A DNA stretch of 64,000 nucleotides from Ridgeia piscesae (taxonomy: Eukaryota; Annelida; Polychaeta; Sabellida; Siboglinidae): NCBI GenBank assembly GCA_025642075.2, contig JAODUO010001318.1, positions 5,001 through 69,000 of the forward strand. The letters run 5' to 3'. A program made the position numbers and the translations under genes. The notes beneath the pieces were generated by a model. It ran no database searches, had not been told where the DNA came from, and saw only the letters and a program-made list of their open reading frames with translations. Position 1 is the first letter of the stretch. Every line of letters begins with the position of its first letter. Of this stretch, positions 19,514 to 64,000 are shown piece after piece.

Positions 19514-19929
19514 ACAATTCTTTAGATAACATACATGATTCACAACAATACTAATACAATCGCAAATGATACAAGGAAGTAATGCGCGTGGGGCAAAAGT
19601 AACACATAGTTAAATTAAAATGCTTAAATAAAATACTGATGCGAACACACACACAAGTCGAGCTAATATATGAAGCACATGAAAGCGAAACTTTGTCACA
19701 CATTTTTTATTAGTCTAATTGCAAAACTACCTCAGCTATAACTGCTTGAAAGTAATTATTGTGACCATCTTATTTGTTCGCAGCAACATAATCTGCAGTC
19801 TGCTGTCCGTATTGTACATAATTTACTTATTTTAGTTTTCTTCGCTACCGCTTGTGTCGCAGTTGTATGTCCCATTATTTGATGTATGTGGCATCGCGAG
19901 GTCTGTAAATGTCATTAGACAAAAGTTGT
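19514..19929. other. Intergenic DNA, nothing assigned
   Basis: No supported gene or delimitable repeat. Confidence 0.6.
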
Positions 19930-20430
19930 ACGCGTAGCTCGGCTGCGTTATTTCGCCGAGAATATAGTCTAGTAAAACATATGCTTTGCTTACGTAACCC
20001 TTATATAGTGTCACTGCTCGAAGACGTAAGACTAGATTAATTCGTAGGTTTACGTGTATAATAATAATCAATAATGTTTATGTAGAATGTATGCGTTTGA
20101 TAACGAAACTAAGTACTAAAATAGCTATACATAAAAGAAACAAGGTGCTGAAAAACTTACAACGAAACTGTTTAATTTCTGTTTATTTTGTGTGTGACAT
20201 GTTTCAGTATAAATTTGATTTTGAATACTTTATATAATACAGTGTTATCTGATAAAAAGGGAATTCTTATTTAACTGTTTTCTTCAAATTCAGCCTAAAC
20301 GCCAATCAGCGTCTCTACCATATTTTGGGGTAAGGCCGTCCGGGCAGTCACAAACACAGAGCAAAATTTCCCGAGATAGTAGCGAGGGGTTCAACAGTGC
20401 TGCCACTTGACGGAGCCTGGATAATTGAGG
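19930..20430 (+). repeat. Dispersed repeat, copy 2 (shared with 5772-6085)
   Basis: It contains GCTCGGCTGCGT, CGCCGAGAATATAGTCTAGT, then ACAGTGTTATCTGATAAAAAG and GCGTCTCTACC through GGGGTAAGGCCG, then GCTGCCACTTGACGGA. Block B follows block C here, unlike copy 1. Some extra DNA of about 180 bp separates A from C. Both copies have the same orientation and flank the kinase-like locus. Confidence 0.7.
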
Positions 20431-21369
20431 CTACGGCCGTTTGGATGTGTGAGTTTAACAACACATGTGAAGGGGGCGCCACTTAAACAATCGCGTCCAT
20501 CAAGTATAAGTTCCCATTCCGTCGTTATTTAGATAAACAATACTTAAAAACTATAAGTTATTACATTACAACATTTATTCCAATATTCGGAAAACGCAAC
20601 AGTTGTAATTTAAATGCATTTTAGTTAATACGACAGACCCGTTTTCCTGACACGTAAATCCTGTAAGTGTAATTATATGTGTATATTAGCATTGATTTTA
20701 ATTCTACTAAAATGTCAGTTTGAAATGTGGCATGAAAGTACCTGATAGGTACACAGATTAATAATAAATTTACTTTGTTAATGCATATGTTTTATATAAT
20801 ATTATTTATGATGTACATATGTGAATATTTTAAACATATTTAAAGCGTACAATTCACATTTAGATCATACGTACATGTATATATTTCATGTAAAATTTAG
20901 ATGTCGGAAGTAGCTAATACCAGATTTTAATATCCATGAAACAGCATGCTTAATCAGAATGCAAATTATATGCAGGGGTATAATAACTCCAAAAATCGCA
21001 TTATATATACATTTTCTCTAAATTATTGATACTAACAATAAACAGTTGGCATTATGCGTTTCAGTTCTAGAAGTATATAGCATAACCAGTATCACAGAAT
21101 TATCTTTGAGTTATAAAAGTGTTAACAACCGCTGTGACAGTTGCCACCTGATATCATGTGGTTTTGTTTACATCGCACAGCTGATTGGTCACGTGTCCCT
21201 CATTTCGCGACCTTTAACCCTGGTCTCAGCAAGTTGACCTCGAATAGATATTACATTCTAGGGAATACTAACATAATGTATTGAACCAATAACATCTTAG
21301 TAGAGTAAGTTGAAGCCACATGGATGCCTAAATAGAGTAAGATAAGGAATATGGCATTTTAAGAAATCG
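20431..21369. other. AT-rich intergenic DNA upstream of UBE2H
   Basis: No gene seen. A CACGTG E-box sits at 21190-21195 (GGTCACGTGTCC), about 300 bp upstream of the UBE2H start codon. Confidence 0.5.
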
Positions 21370-21491
21370 GAGGCGTGTACACATTCGGTCACATGACTGA
21401 CGACGTCACGATTTGCCAGATCCGCCATCATTGTTATTATTGGTTGAGGGCAAAGAATAGAAGGACGTTTTCGCGTCAAAGTTGTGTAAAA
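21370..21491 (+). promoter_or_regulatory. Probable UBE2H core promoter and 5'UTR
   Basis: Within about 120 bp of the ATG lie GGTCACATGACTG (E-box-like), a near-CRE site in GACGACGTCACG (about 21400-21411), a YY1-like CCGCCATCATT and an inverted CCAAT (ATTGG, about 21440-21444). This is a TATA-less housekeeping-type arrangement. The sites are inferred from consensus patterns only. Confidence 0.45.
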
Positions 21492-56049
<34,558 letters not shown>

Positions 56050-57399
56050 CGGCACGCCCCGCCACCCTCGCCCCTCCATCCCGCAGCACTACTATGTCAT
56101 ATTTATAATGCGCATGTCTGTGCCATTTTAATTTGTAAATACATTATGAATGTCTGAAGCAGTCCGGCGCCCGGTCGCCACGGAGACGCCGCCGCCGTCG
56201 TCGTCACAGAAACCGGTGGCACACGCCGGCGGCACGGTTGCTACAACCGGGGATGCCGCTCAGAACAATTGCCTTGTTGGTAAAAATCGTGTACTGTGTA
56301 GTTTGTGTACGCTGTAGTTGGAGGAGCATTGACAGTAACAACACAACGACTGTGTTGTTGATTGTTTAGTGGACCTGTATAATATGGACATGCACTGTTA
56401 AAGTGACTGTCTGGTCGCTGTTGTCAGGTTTGACTGTGACGTAAACGCCGGACATGACTGTAATCAGGAGATGTTTGTTGTGTATTTCGTTGATCATACA
56501 GGTCAGTGTCGCTCGTAGCGGGGGCATCGTTCAGTGGAAATCCGAGGTGCGGAAGTGCTGCCACCATTGAGCGATCTCGGTCGTAATGTACAGCATTTAG
56601 ACAGACGGCAGGAAATGTTTTTTGCTGTTATGTTTGGAAAGCGTTGTTTGATCGTAAACCCAATTGCACTGAAGGTGAAGTTAGATCAGTCAACGTGTGA
56701 ATATGTCAATTACATTGCAGCGAGATAAACTACTCAATCGTAGCTTTTACTAGAGGATCATTTGTGAAGGTACTGCGTTGCAAGTAATGTCACGAAAAGT
56801 TGACGGCAGCCATCTTGTCGCCGATACACGTCAAGGCAAGTTGGTGGCTCCTGTTGTAACTTTTGTTTCATTGTGCAAGGAATTGCTGGTGGTTAAAGTA
56901 CATTGTCATTGGTGGATAAACCCAGAGGTATGAGGAAAAAAATCATGGCAGTGTAGTATTTGGTGTAGTTTCACAGTTCTGATTATCAATGGCCAACTCC
57001 TGTCTTTCTGTGAACACAAATAAGAAACAAGTTGTCGACTATTTGTTTATTCAGCTGTTGATTGAAAAAAATTCTTGGCCGCAGAAGTTCTGCATCCATC
57101 AATGTTGATGTGATGTTAAAGCTTTTTTGTAGGGACAGGGTGGGTAACTTTTCCCCATTACCTAGGGGTCAATGTGACAGTTGTAATTCCTTTATTACTT
57201 GATATCGGATAACGGGCAAAAACTAAAAATGCCATCCAGTGTTTTTGAAATGTATTCACCAATGTATTGGATTATGATGGGAATGTGTCGTGCGATTGTT
57301 CAAAGGGCATCATACTCGGTTGTCCTGACCTTGGTTGACATGCGTAATTGGGTTTGTGAGTGAAGTGATTCTATCAGCTAAACTGAAGGCACATTGGAG

Positions 57400-57745
57400 G
57401 TGTCTTGTGCAGGCCAACTAACCTGCAGTTCAGTTCAACATGTGTTCAGTACTGGCTAATCTGCAGCCAAGTTGAACATTTTGTTCAGTACCAACTAAAC
57501 TGAAGTTGTGTCTGGTGTGTACTAGCTAATCTGCAGCACTTGTCCGGTACCAGCTAAACTGTAGCTGTATTCACAATCTGTTCAGCACTGGCTAATCTGC
57601 AGCAAAGGACATTTGCATGAAACCAGCAGAACTACAGTTGTGTTCACAGTCTGGTCTTAACTGGCTAAACTGCAGGCACGCTGATCGCCTTGGTGAGTAC
57701 CAGCTAAGCTGTAGCCGAGCCGTGCATTGCCAGGTGTTTTGGGAA
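57400..57745. repeat. Degenerate tandem repeat of TACYRGCTAAWCTGCAG
   Basis: The theme ACTGGCTAATCTGCAGC / ACCAGCTAAACTGTAGC recurs about nine times at spacings of roughly 30-60 bp. TGTTCAGTAC or TGTTCACA lies between. It lies inside the presumed UBE2H 3'UTR, so the repeats could be transcribed. Confidence 0.75.
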
Positions 57746-60677
57746 GCGGACATATGTTCTGGGGTTGTAGACGGCATCCTCCGTTGTTCTTCGTCATTAA
57801 TCTTGTTGAAAATGTGTGATAAACAATGCAATATGTGAATGGAAACTGAGTGCATGATTACCTGAAGAGCTACTCCTATGTGTTCTGCGTGCATGTGAGT
57901 GTATGCATCCGTGCATGCTTGTGATATAAGCCATAAATGTTGGCATTGATATTGTGTGTACGAATGAGTATTTTACAAACATAAAAATGTTTCGCCTCGC
58001 CTCCACTATGTCTAGCCGTTCTCATTGGGCATATTCATGTTGCCATGCCAACGAATGGTGCTTTCCATCTAATTATTACTCGTTATTATTATATTTACAA
58101 TTACACGATCAATTTTTCCAATTCCTTATTTTCAGGGACATTATTTGAAGTAACGAAAGAACAACTGTAATTTATTATGATTATGTTCATATGACATAAC
58201 TATTAGTTATTTTCCTGGATATTAAAGGCACAAAAATTAGCCCTCTGCAGACAATATTTGTATTTTGGAAAATATAATGCTCCATAAACTATGGCCGATA
58301 ATCCCAACCAGTTAATTTCTCATTAGACCAAACGAAGCGTAATTCTGTCCAGTGTTTCTTGAAACAGATTTTAAGATTAACTCTGAAAGATCATGTCATG
58401 CAAATGCTACTTTGTAGAATAATAATGAGTAATAATTATATGATTTGTACTTTTTCCGTATGGTAGTCTGCAATATGGGTTTCTAAGAAAAATACAGAGT
58501 GAACCAACTTGACGTGTAGTAGTATGTTGATGTGCGTATTCAAAGATGGTACCAAACGTGTTCACTTTGTAAGTCTACACTGGAATAGTGGACAATAAGA
58601 ACAGGTTTGAACACACTAAGATATAATTATTATTGTTGGATTATGTTGTAGAAATGACTTAAAAAAAAAATTGCTAAATATTATCGAAGACCAACCTTCA
58701 TAGACAGCACAACTAAGGCATACATTTGCAATGATGTATTATATGTGATTGTGTTGTCTGGCATACGCCAACACAACCGACCGAGAAAAATCGTAAAATG
58801 TAAGTTATCGATTAGACTGTAGTTTATCCGCCACAGCTGGATGACAGTAACAAAGGGGAACCTTGTCGTGTTCAGCAGTTCTAAGCAGGCCATGTTTAGT
58901 CTATGTAAAACATTTAATTTTCCCTGCTGTGTATGTGTTGTATGAAACAGGAATTGAATGTGTGTAGTTTGTTTTTATGATAAAATATGTTAAATGTTTG
59001 TAGTCCACTGCAAGGCAGTGGGATTTTCCCATTTTTGAGTTGTTTGAAACAGTGGATTCAGGAGACCATTTTGTTTTATCGAATAATGTCGAGCAATGTA
59101 ATAGTTCCATTTAGAAAATGGACACGCGCTCCCTGTTCTCAAAAAGATCAGACAAGAAACCGCAGGTGGGAAGACATTGTCGTTTCGATGGTTCTCGCTC
59201 GTTTCGCGGAGGTATACAGCGATGAAAATCAATTATGTTTGAAAATTAACTTGTTGTTTTGGTTTTCGAAAGAAACATTTGCTTTTTATTGGACGGAAAT
59301 TATCGATTAAATCAGTCGAACGTTGTCATTCGTGGGTGTTGGTCCACACGGCAGAAAGACTACTTGACTGAAAGAAAGATTCAGGTTCTTTTAATGGGGT
59401 AACCAGAAGGGTCAACCAGGGTTGCGGTATGTTTACCGCGCTATGCCTAACTGATGTGGTGTAATGCGTTATTTTTATTTGCACACCCGAGAAGATATAA
59501 ACAGGTTCACTGCATTTGGCCACTGTATGGGCCCAGTAGAGATGAAGTGGACAGGTTGAAGGATTGTCAGTCGGTATTACTCGTATATATATATATTCAG
59601 TGGTCCACTGTGACCCTAGGTTATTAGGCGTAGCGTAGTAGTGTATTTGAAGTGGTTGCCTTGCCTGTATATTCACTGTGTGGCACCTATTTATGTTGTG
59701 CTGGCCCGTTTACCTGCAACAGTTGTTATTAGACATTTTGTGGATTCGTCCAAGTAATTCGAGCATCCAGGCCTGAGTTTGGTTAATTCCAATAACGTTT
59801 TCAGATGACCGGCTTGGGTGCGTGACAGATTATTCGCAGGCTGTTTCGTGGAATATTCGTTTCTGTTTTAGGCAATTTGTTTTTAATTGGCGCATGTGTC
59901 AGTATTATGACCCGATAAAATGTTTTTGAAACGTTGCATATTTTATCCATTGAATGATTGCGCAACAGATAAAATTTGTTATTTTGCCGTAATTCTGATG
60001 CACACAAATTTTGGTTGCTTTCTTGTGGGCGAAAACTTGACTTAACCACACACTGGTAAGGCCACGGGAACGTCGTTACAGGTAATAACAACTAGTAACA
60101 GGTGCATTACATTGCACTTGTGTTAATGGGTACTCGATGTGCTATTTAGTTTGGACGCTTGAAGGCAGATGGCGTAATACTGTCCACTGTAGTCAGCTTC
60201 AGTTGTCGTATTTGGCAGAACCTCCGTTAAGTGACTGGTCAGTCGTGTTGTTTACATCAGAGCATCAAAGATACACAGTCGCACTGAACTGTGCTTAGAA
60301 ACCAGACATTATAAAGTACCAAGTTGATTCATGTATGTAATTTACAACCAACCATCATTAATTTGGTTCAGCCTACACAGATTAACAGCAAAAACGGAAC
60401 AGTTTGACTGAAAATAGACATGAAATGAAACACAAAAGATTTTGATCTATGCAATCGCATGTGACCAACTTCAATGATGTGACCATCACACCAAACTTGT
60501 CTAATATGGAATCAGCTTGTGACCTTGCTATTGTGTACAAGCGAAAATTATGTTGGTTTTGGGAGGTTCTGTCATGAGTGACGGACTATTTGCAACTACG
60601 GTGATGGTGGATTGTGAGAGAGGTGACAACGACGTTTTGAATTACTTGTACTACTACTATTCTAAATCTTTGATTAT

Positions 60678-60683
60678 AATAAA
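60678..60683 (+). terminator. Candidate polyadenylation signal for UBE2H
   Basis: AATAAA in TATAATAAATTACATG, followed by a GTGCTTTGTCTTTTTC stretch about 30 bp on. It is about 4.6 kb past the stop codon. Earlier variant signals may be used instead. Confidence 0.35.
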
Positions 60684-61105
60684 TTACATGATATAATTAT
60701 ATCCAATACTAGTGCTTTGTCTTTTTCATTGTCGACATACAAGTTTGCAGCATGTGACCATATGGAGAGATATTTTGTCAAGACTTGTTTTCCCGACATT
60801 TGTTTCCACAACACTGAACTGATTTAATCATTGATATAATTCAACCCCACGTTACACAGATTGACATTCATATAATATGCGTAATGAAACATGTTTATTA
60901 CTGTAAAGCATGTTACTATATACATGTACTATGAAGTTAACATTTTAATGAGATTCTATGCTATCCAGATATAGCACTTGTCAAGCATTTTATACAAATC
61001 ATATATTTTGTACAAATAACATTTTACCGTTCTGTTGCTATAGTGCTGCCCATCATTATTCTGTGCAGAGAGGCGACCTTTTATCTGCCAAGTCACCTAA
61101 TTAAT

Positions 61106-61345
61106 TCAACTAACAACACTCATGGCCAACATAAACTGGTCAGGACTCAAGCTTATGCTAATAGCTTTCTTTAATAGAACACTAAAGGAATGGATTAGAC
61201 CAACTGAAACAGGTGTATCTGCAGCCATGGCAGACAACTTTAAATCTATGCTGGGCAGACGATTTTTATTTCCTTGTTTACTTTGGTACACACACCCACC
61301 TCTTACATTGGCTGCATGACTATGGTTTTTGTCAATTATCATATA
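61106..61345. other. Unassigned short segment open on both strands
   Basis: Plus-strand frame 61122-61319 (MANINWSGLKLMLIAFFNRT...) and minus-strand frame 61342-61106 (ending SLSPDQFMLAMSVVS) overlap. Both have mixed, protein-like composition and no family I recognise. At most one would be real. The segment may be an exon of a minus-strand gene that also includes 62160-62700, or part of a transposon. Confidence 0.25.
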
Positions 61346-62159
61346 GACATAATATGCTCAATGTATGGCTATAATATAAGTTATTCTTAAAAATATAAAT
61401 ATTTATCATACAAAATCAGGTCTGAATTACTGCTCTATGTAACTATGCATTACTCAATTCTATTGTGACAAATGTGCAAACATTCCAGTCTGATGTCCAA
61501 TTACTGTTCTTTTTGTGTTTTAGTATCTTAGTTGTAAAAAACTTCACTGTATATGAGGTATGTATGTTAGTTCAGAAAGGCAGAATCTTTATTTGCAACA
61601 CTAAAATCCAGTACAATGAAGTGTGCTAAATTAATCTTGGGGGTTCAAATTAAATGTATATTCATTTAGAACACTGAGATAAGTTTCCATGACCAATTTA
61701 GATTTTAGGCTGTTTGCAAAATTGCATTCTTAATTCCACCAAGTCGAGTTTGAGTCATTCAAACTAAATTTTTATTCAGTGGACAAACTACAAACACAGC
61801 AACTGTGAGAGTAATGTATTCACAACCTAACAAATCTTCCAGTGGGAGGGACATATGGTGGCCTTGAAAGGTCACAGGTCAGTGTCGTCTCAGATCAACG
61901 TTGTATGAAACTGTTGACTTCATACTCACAAAATCAATACATTCCAATCTACTGTCTGTCTTTGAGTTTAAAAAACCGAGATAGAAACAGTTGATATTCA
62001 TGATACGCTATTAAATTTACTGTCGACTGAAAGGAAATGCACACTTGGTGTACATAAACAGATATTATTTTGTTCTTACTCAGAGTTGAGTAGTTCCTTT
62101 GTAAAGAAACTGCCTTAGTTGTTAACCCTTTCTCTCTTATCGTTATCTTTCTAACAACT

Positions 62160-62692
62160 TCTGTTATCCAGTATGTTGCGGTTTGCGTACATTACAATCA
62201 AAATTATGCTTGAGACCTGTGTCAAGCTTTCCCTTTGTCAACAGTGTTGATACTGATGAGAGCTGCATTATCACTGCGACATGTCTTCCTGTAGAGCAAA
62301 CATTGCCGCATACATTTGACACCTTAACAATTTTCCCATAGGTTTTTGTCACAAAAGAAATCTTTGGAGACCAGCATTTGAACAAAATATACGACAAAAA
62401 GCAAGCTCTTTTTTTGGTCTGACGGAGTTTGCTGTGCAACCTGGATACACCAGTTGTGTTCTGCCAATTTCCCAGCATTTTACCATTTCACTTATTTTAG
62501 TGGTCATCCCTGCTTCATCCTCAAGTGACCTTCCCACATAATCCATCTTCTGCCTATTCTTCTCATGTGGGTTAAACAGCTTCATAGCCTCTTCCTCTGA
62601 ATCATTCATGCATCTGTCCATTTGTGGCTCCTGTAATTTTCCAACCTCCAAATTAAGGTCACCATTGGGATTAGTCAAAACTGGCCTGATTA
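62160..62692 (-). pseudogene. Unassigned minus-strand coding-like region, two frames
   Basis: One frame (62690-62349) reads PQMDRCMNDSEEEAMKLF, HEKNRQKMDYVGRSLEDEAG and on to VRPKKELAF. The next frame (62478-62164) continues ISFVTKTYGKIVKVSNVCGN and VIMQLSSVSTLLTKGKLDTG to a stop. They overlap at an A7 run (plus-strand T7 at about 62407-62413), so a one-base slip there would link them into about 180 codons. Upstream, CACTAATCAG/GCC near 62690 could be a splice acceptor. The Cys-containing part (VCGNVCSTGRH) is not enough to name a domain. It is either a broken gene, an exon with a sequence error or a transposon relic. Confidence 0.35.
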
Positions 62693-63473
62693 GTGAGGTA
62701 ACAGTTATTAAACATTATTAGTAGACCCAATTCCTATATTTTATATGCAACAAATCTGAAACTATCCTATATAGACCTTAAAGGTGGCCGACTGTATTAC
62801 CAAGGTGACTGCAAAGCAAAGTGACTGTACATTATAAGCCTATGTATGTTTTAATTCCATCATGAGATCAATCGCCTATTAATAAATACGAATGTTTCTA
62901 AAGAATAATTTCAATGGTTTCATGCTAGAAGTGAAGAATGAAGCTAAAAGTTACACAAATGATTCACACGACTCACTGGGACAAACAGGGCAGGAATAAT
63001 TCACTTGTCACTTTTATTATCAGGATATAAATAACAGAGCCTGCAAATAACAATGAAACAGGCACATCAAGGCAGTGCTCAATTTGACAAGTCTGACAAG
63101 ACATTCAATACAAGTTTAGGTTACAGTGAAAAGGACCATCCAACTTACTACACAAACAGCTGTAGTTAGGTTAGTTATATTTCTGTCTGCTTCTGCTATT
63201 TTGTTACTGCTTAATTTACTCCATGGTCTATATGAGGCTTCCAAATGAACAGAATATTATCCTCGCTGGTGTCGTACGTTGACTCCTGGCAGTCTATCAT
63301 TTAGTTTATTATAAGGAATTCTTTTCTTTTATATACCCCCTAAAACTTGACATATCATATACAGACACCCAGGCAACCAATTCATTACCACAATAAGCTC
63401 ATCTGGAAACTCCATCATTAAATTGAATTTTCATAAGATTTATTTTCATCAAGCAAGATTTCTAATAAAGATA
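62693..63473. other. Intergenic DNA, nothing assigned
   Basis: No supported gene or repeat. Confidence 0.6.
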
Positions 63474-63765
63474 AAGGTAAGTTCTTATATAGCACAGTAT
63501 CCAATAATCAGGATTGCTGAAAGTGCTTTACACTTCACTTCCCTGACAGACCTGTTCAATCAGACACGATGAGACACCTGCGCAAAGGCTGCTCGTACAC
63601 ATATCCACCACTGTCTATTGCCGGGTACTCAATTATACATATCAGTGAACTGGAGTAATGTAGAATTTAAAAACTTGCCCAAGATTTTAACACCACAACA
63701 CAGGATTCAAACTCGGGTTCTCTTAGTCGAGAGTCCGAAGCTCTACCCCTGAGCCACTGCGTTCT
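63474..63765 (-). mobile_element. tRNA-headed SINE family, copy D (most complete)
   Basis: Reading down the minus strand from 63765: GCAGTGGCTCAGGGGTAGAG (A box), GGACTCTCGACTAAGAGAAC, CGAGTTTGAATCCTG (B box), then the body with TCCAGTTCACTGATATG and GAACAGGTCTGTCAGGGAAG, and the tail AAGTGTAAAGCACTTTCAGC to GTGCTATATAAGAACTTACC. Both internal RNA polymerase III promoter boxes are visible. The family resembles LINE-tailed, tRNA-derived SINEs. Confidence 0.88.
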
Positions 63766-64000
63766 AATACATGTTGATGTCGACTAATGAAATGTCAATG
63801 TAAATCAATATTAATCAGCTGTGAAATAAGGAATCTTATTCTTCAGATTCATATGAACAAGGAGAGTCAACAACAAAATTAAAATTAAATGCACACATCT
63901 CGCTATTAGAATATCATTCCCAGAGGATAACAGTCTTCCTAGTATCAATCTTTGACAACCCTGAGCATATCTTGGGCAATTGTTGGCTCATGCTATTAAT
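63766..64000. other. Window end, nothing assigned
   Basis: AT-rich sequence without a recognisable feature. Confidence 0.6.

Larger units (their letters stand above)
56050..60690 (+). other. Probable long UBE2H 3'UTR and following DNA
   Basis: No coding frame is convincing after the stop. The first 250 bp are GC- and CpG-rich (CCGCCGCCGTCGTCG region near 56186-56204). The first canonical AATAAA found by eye is at 60678-60683, and an ATTAAA lies near 58222. Vertebrate UBE2H also has a long 3'UTR, so transcription through several kb is plausible but unproven. Confidence 0.45.

Noticed and set aside
58987..59310. 107-codon plus-strand frame in the 3' region of UBE2H
   Set aside because: It has no recognisable family and an overlapping antisense frame of similar quality, so chance is likely.

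Overview
The window is a piece of a eukaryotic, animal nuclear genome. It has spliced genes with GT-AG introns, a long-intron orthologue of the ubiquitin-conjugating enzyme UBE2H, decayed LINE and tRNA-headed SINE copies, and very many microsatellites and minisatellites in an AT-rich background. The spliced testis-specific-kinase-like gene and the repeat load fit an aquatic invertebrate, perhaps a mollusc or other lophotrochozoan. The sequence alone does not fix the species.

Layout. 1-4070: a (GT)n-(AT)n compound microsatellite, AT-rich intergenic DNA, small hairpins and TE tails. 4073-4927 (minus strand): a two-exon gene for a membrane-anchored, degenerate short-chain-dehydrogenase-like protein of 246 aa. 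4928-10173: intergenic DNA with a decayed LINE (7440-7990, minus), a tetranucleotide array whose unit changes stepwise (8564-8955) and a foldback structure with arms of about 124 bp (8974-9494). 10174-17683 (plus): a four-exon gene for a 330-aa TSSK-family protein kinase homologue in which the catalytic Asp of the HRD motif is Asn. Its first intron holds a SINE, a 5'-truncated LINE and a minisatellite of about 63 units of 50 bp. 17684-21370: intergenic DNA with more compound microsatellites and the second copy of a dispersed repeat. 21492-56049 (plus): UBE2H in seven coding exons (181 aa), occupying about 34.6 kb. Introns 1 and 2 carry a SINE, LINE tails, several minisatellites and 7-mer arrays. 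56050 to about 60.7 kb: probable long 3'UTR, with the first canonical AATAAA I saw at 60678. 60.7-64.0 kb: intergenic DNA with unassigned minus-strand open frames (61.1 kb and 62.2-62.7 kb) and another SINE at the right end.

The three genes do not form an evident pathway. UBE2H is a conserved housekeeping E2 (the partner of the CTLH/GID ligase in known animals). The kinase-like and SDR-like proteins both look fast evolving and both lack key catalytic residues. I found no RNA gene apart from tRNA-derived SINE heads, no CRISPR array and no prokaryotic-type operon. Exon boundaries were placed by eye from reading-frame continuity, splice sites and family knowledge, and no transcript evidence was available.
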